Shown piece by piece: positions 63,641 to 64,000 of a DNA stretch of 64,000 bases (position 1 is its first letter; the number at the start of each line of letters is the position of its first letter). The notes below the pieces were generated by a model. It made no database searches. It was given only the letters and a program-made list of their open reading frames with translations, and was not told the DNA's origin. Where the stretch lies: assembly GCF_003111645.1 (NCBI RefSeq), contig NZ_CP022187.1, positions 3,472,001 to 3,536,000 on the forward strand. Reading direction: 5' to 3'. The DNA is from Parazoarcus communis (GTDB taxonomy: Bacteria; Pseudomonadota; Gammaproteobacteria; Burkholderiales; Rhodocyclaceae). The position numbers were made by a program, and so were the translations under genes.

Positions 63641-63814
63641 AGGGCCTGTTCCGGCACGCTCGGGGCAGAACACGTTCCACCTTCGTCAGTACTTCGGAGT
63701 ACCATCTGCGGCTGCTCCGGCGGGCGCCGAATGCCATGAGTGTGCCGAATGTCTCAAAGATGACGCTGCATAGTGCTTTCGGGTTGTTACTGACTGCGCC
63801 AGTGCGTGGGACAG

Positions 63815-63823
63815 TGCTAGAAT
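63815..63823 (+). promoter_or_regulatory. extended -10 promoter of the HU gene
   Basis: TGCTAGAAT (TGn plus TAGAAT) 55 bases before the HU start; the -35 region (63795-63800) is weak, as is usual for extended -10 promoters. Apart from this I see nothing in the 238-base gap 63641-63878. Confidence 0.5.
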
Positions 63824-63878
63824 CCGCCGGTAGATCCAGTATTTCATTCCGTACACACCAATCAAATCGAGGAAAAGC

Positions 63879-64000
63879 ATGAACAAAGGTGAATTCGTCG
63901 AAGCCCTGGCCGACCGTCTGGATGTTTCCCGCGCTCAGGCTGATCGCGCGCTGTCCTCCGTGCTCGACATTGTTGCCGAACAACTCTCCAAGGGCGACAA
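63879..64000 (+). CDS. HU-family DNA-binding protein (3' end outside window)
   Basis: The first 40 codons read MNKGEFVEALADRLDVSRAQ and continue as an HU/IHF helix-turn start (LSSVLDIVAEQL). HU is a small nucleoid protein. A GAGGAAA site lies before the ATG. The window ends inside the gene, so HupA/HupB type cannot be settled. Confidence 0.9.
   Translation, partial: MNKGEFVEALADRLDVSRAQADRALSSVLDIVAEQLSKGD

Overview
The window looks like chromosomal DNA of a GC-rich betaproteobacterium of the Azoarcus/Aromatoleum/Thauera group (Rhodocyclales). The basis is the protein content and gene order: a paaY-paaN-paaGHIK-paaABCDE catabolic block with a TetR regulator and a branched-chain-type ABC transporter, as described for Azoarcus evansii, and a pigment cluster that pairs aryl-polyene genes with dialkylresorcinol genes, as reported for arcuflavin in Azoarcus sp. 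BH72. I had no database, so the genus is an inference. No rRNA, tRNA, CRISPR array or transposase was seen.

Layout. (1) 1-5465, plus strand: end of ccmC, then ccmD-E-F-G-H-I, a cytochrome c maturation operon with overlapping junctions. (2) 5557-8388, minus strand: alanine racemase, a six-helix chemotaxis receptor and a 50-residue membrane protein. (3) 8683-13468, plus strand: the first arm of the pigment cluster, with a halogenase-like flavoprotein, a XanB2-type chorismatase that would supply hydroxybenzoate, a MipA/OmpV outer-membrane protein, an acyltransferase and a glycosyltransferase. (4) 13504-16630, minus strand: a diguanylate cyclase and a CPA2 antiporter. (5) 16638-42232, minus strand: the main arm, about 24 genes, nearly all overlapping or within a few bases. 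Read in transcription order it holds a beta-lactamase-fold lipoprotein, darA, darB, a 131-residue unknown, a BtrH-like acyltransferase, an ABC-2 exporter, an ACP, a ketosynthase fused to a partial second ketosynthase-like domain, a B12-binding radical SAM enzyme, a second ACP, a COG4648 membrane protein, an aryl-ACP ligase, a dehydratase, an LpxL-type acyltransferase, a LolA-like carrier, an MMPL exporter, a small hydrolase, a type Vd patatin, a NodB deacetylase, a methyltransferase, the ketosynthase/chain-length-factor pair, a second dehydratase and a ketoreductase.

(6) 42487-44923: a TerB-like protein, a cupin and a membrane-anchored TIR protein. (7) 45022-62935: aerobic phenylacetate degradation. 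paaY and paaN are on the minus strand. paaG starts a long plus-strand run through paaHIKABCDE, paaR, paaJ and a five-component ABC uptake system whose second permease is fused to an ATPase. A 206-bp inverted-repeat element lies between paaY and paaN. The paaN/paaG divergent promoter carries a perfect FNR-type box and a TetR-type operator. (8) 63041-64000: a hemerythrin-domain protein and the start of an HU gene.

How it works together. In the pigment cluster the chorismatase makes 3-/4-hydroxybenzoate, the ligase loads it on an ACP, and ketosynthase/CLF, ketoreductase and two dehydratases build a conjugated polyene. DarB and DarA would build a dialkylresorcinol, and one or more acyltransferases (BtrH-like, LpxL-like, PlsC-like, beta-lactamase-like) would join polyene to acceptor. 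MMPL, LolA-like and ABC-2 proteins would move the product to the outer membrane. In the catabolic block PaaK makes phenylacetyl-CoA, PaaABCDE epoxidises it, PaaG isomerises it to the oxepin, PaaN supplies the aldehyde dehydrogenase step, and PaaH and PaaJ complete beta-oxidation. The ring hydrolase and PaaF are not in the window.
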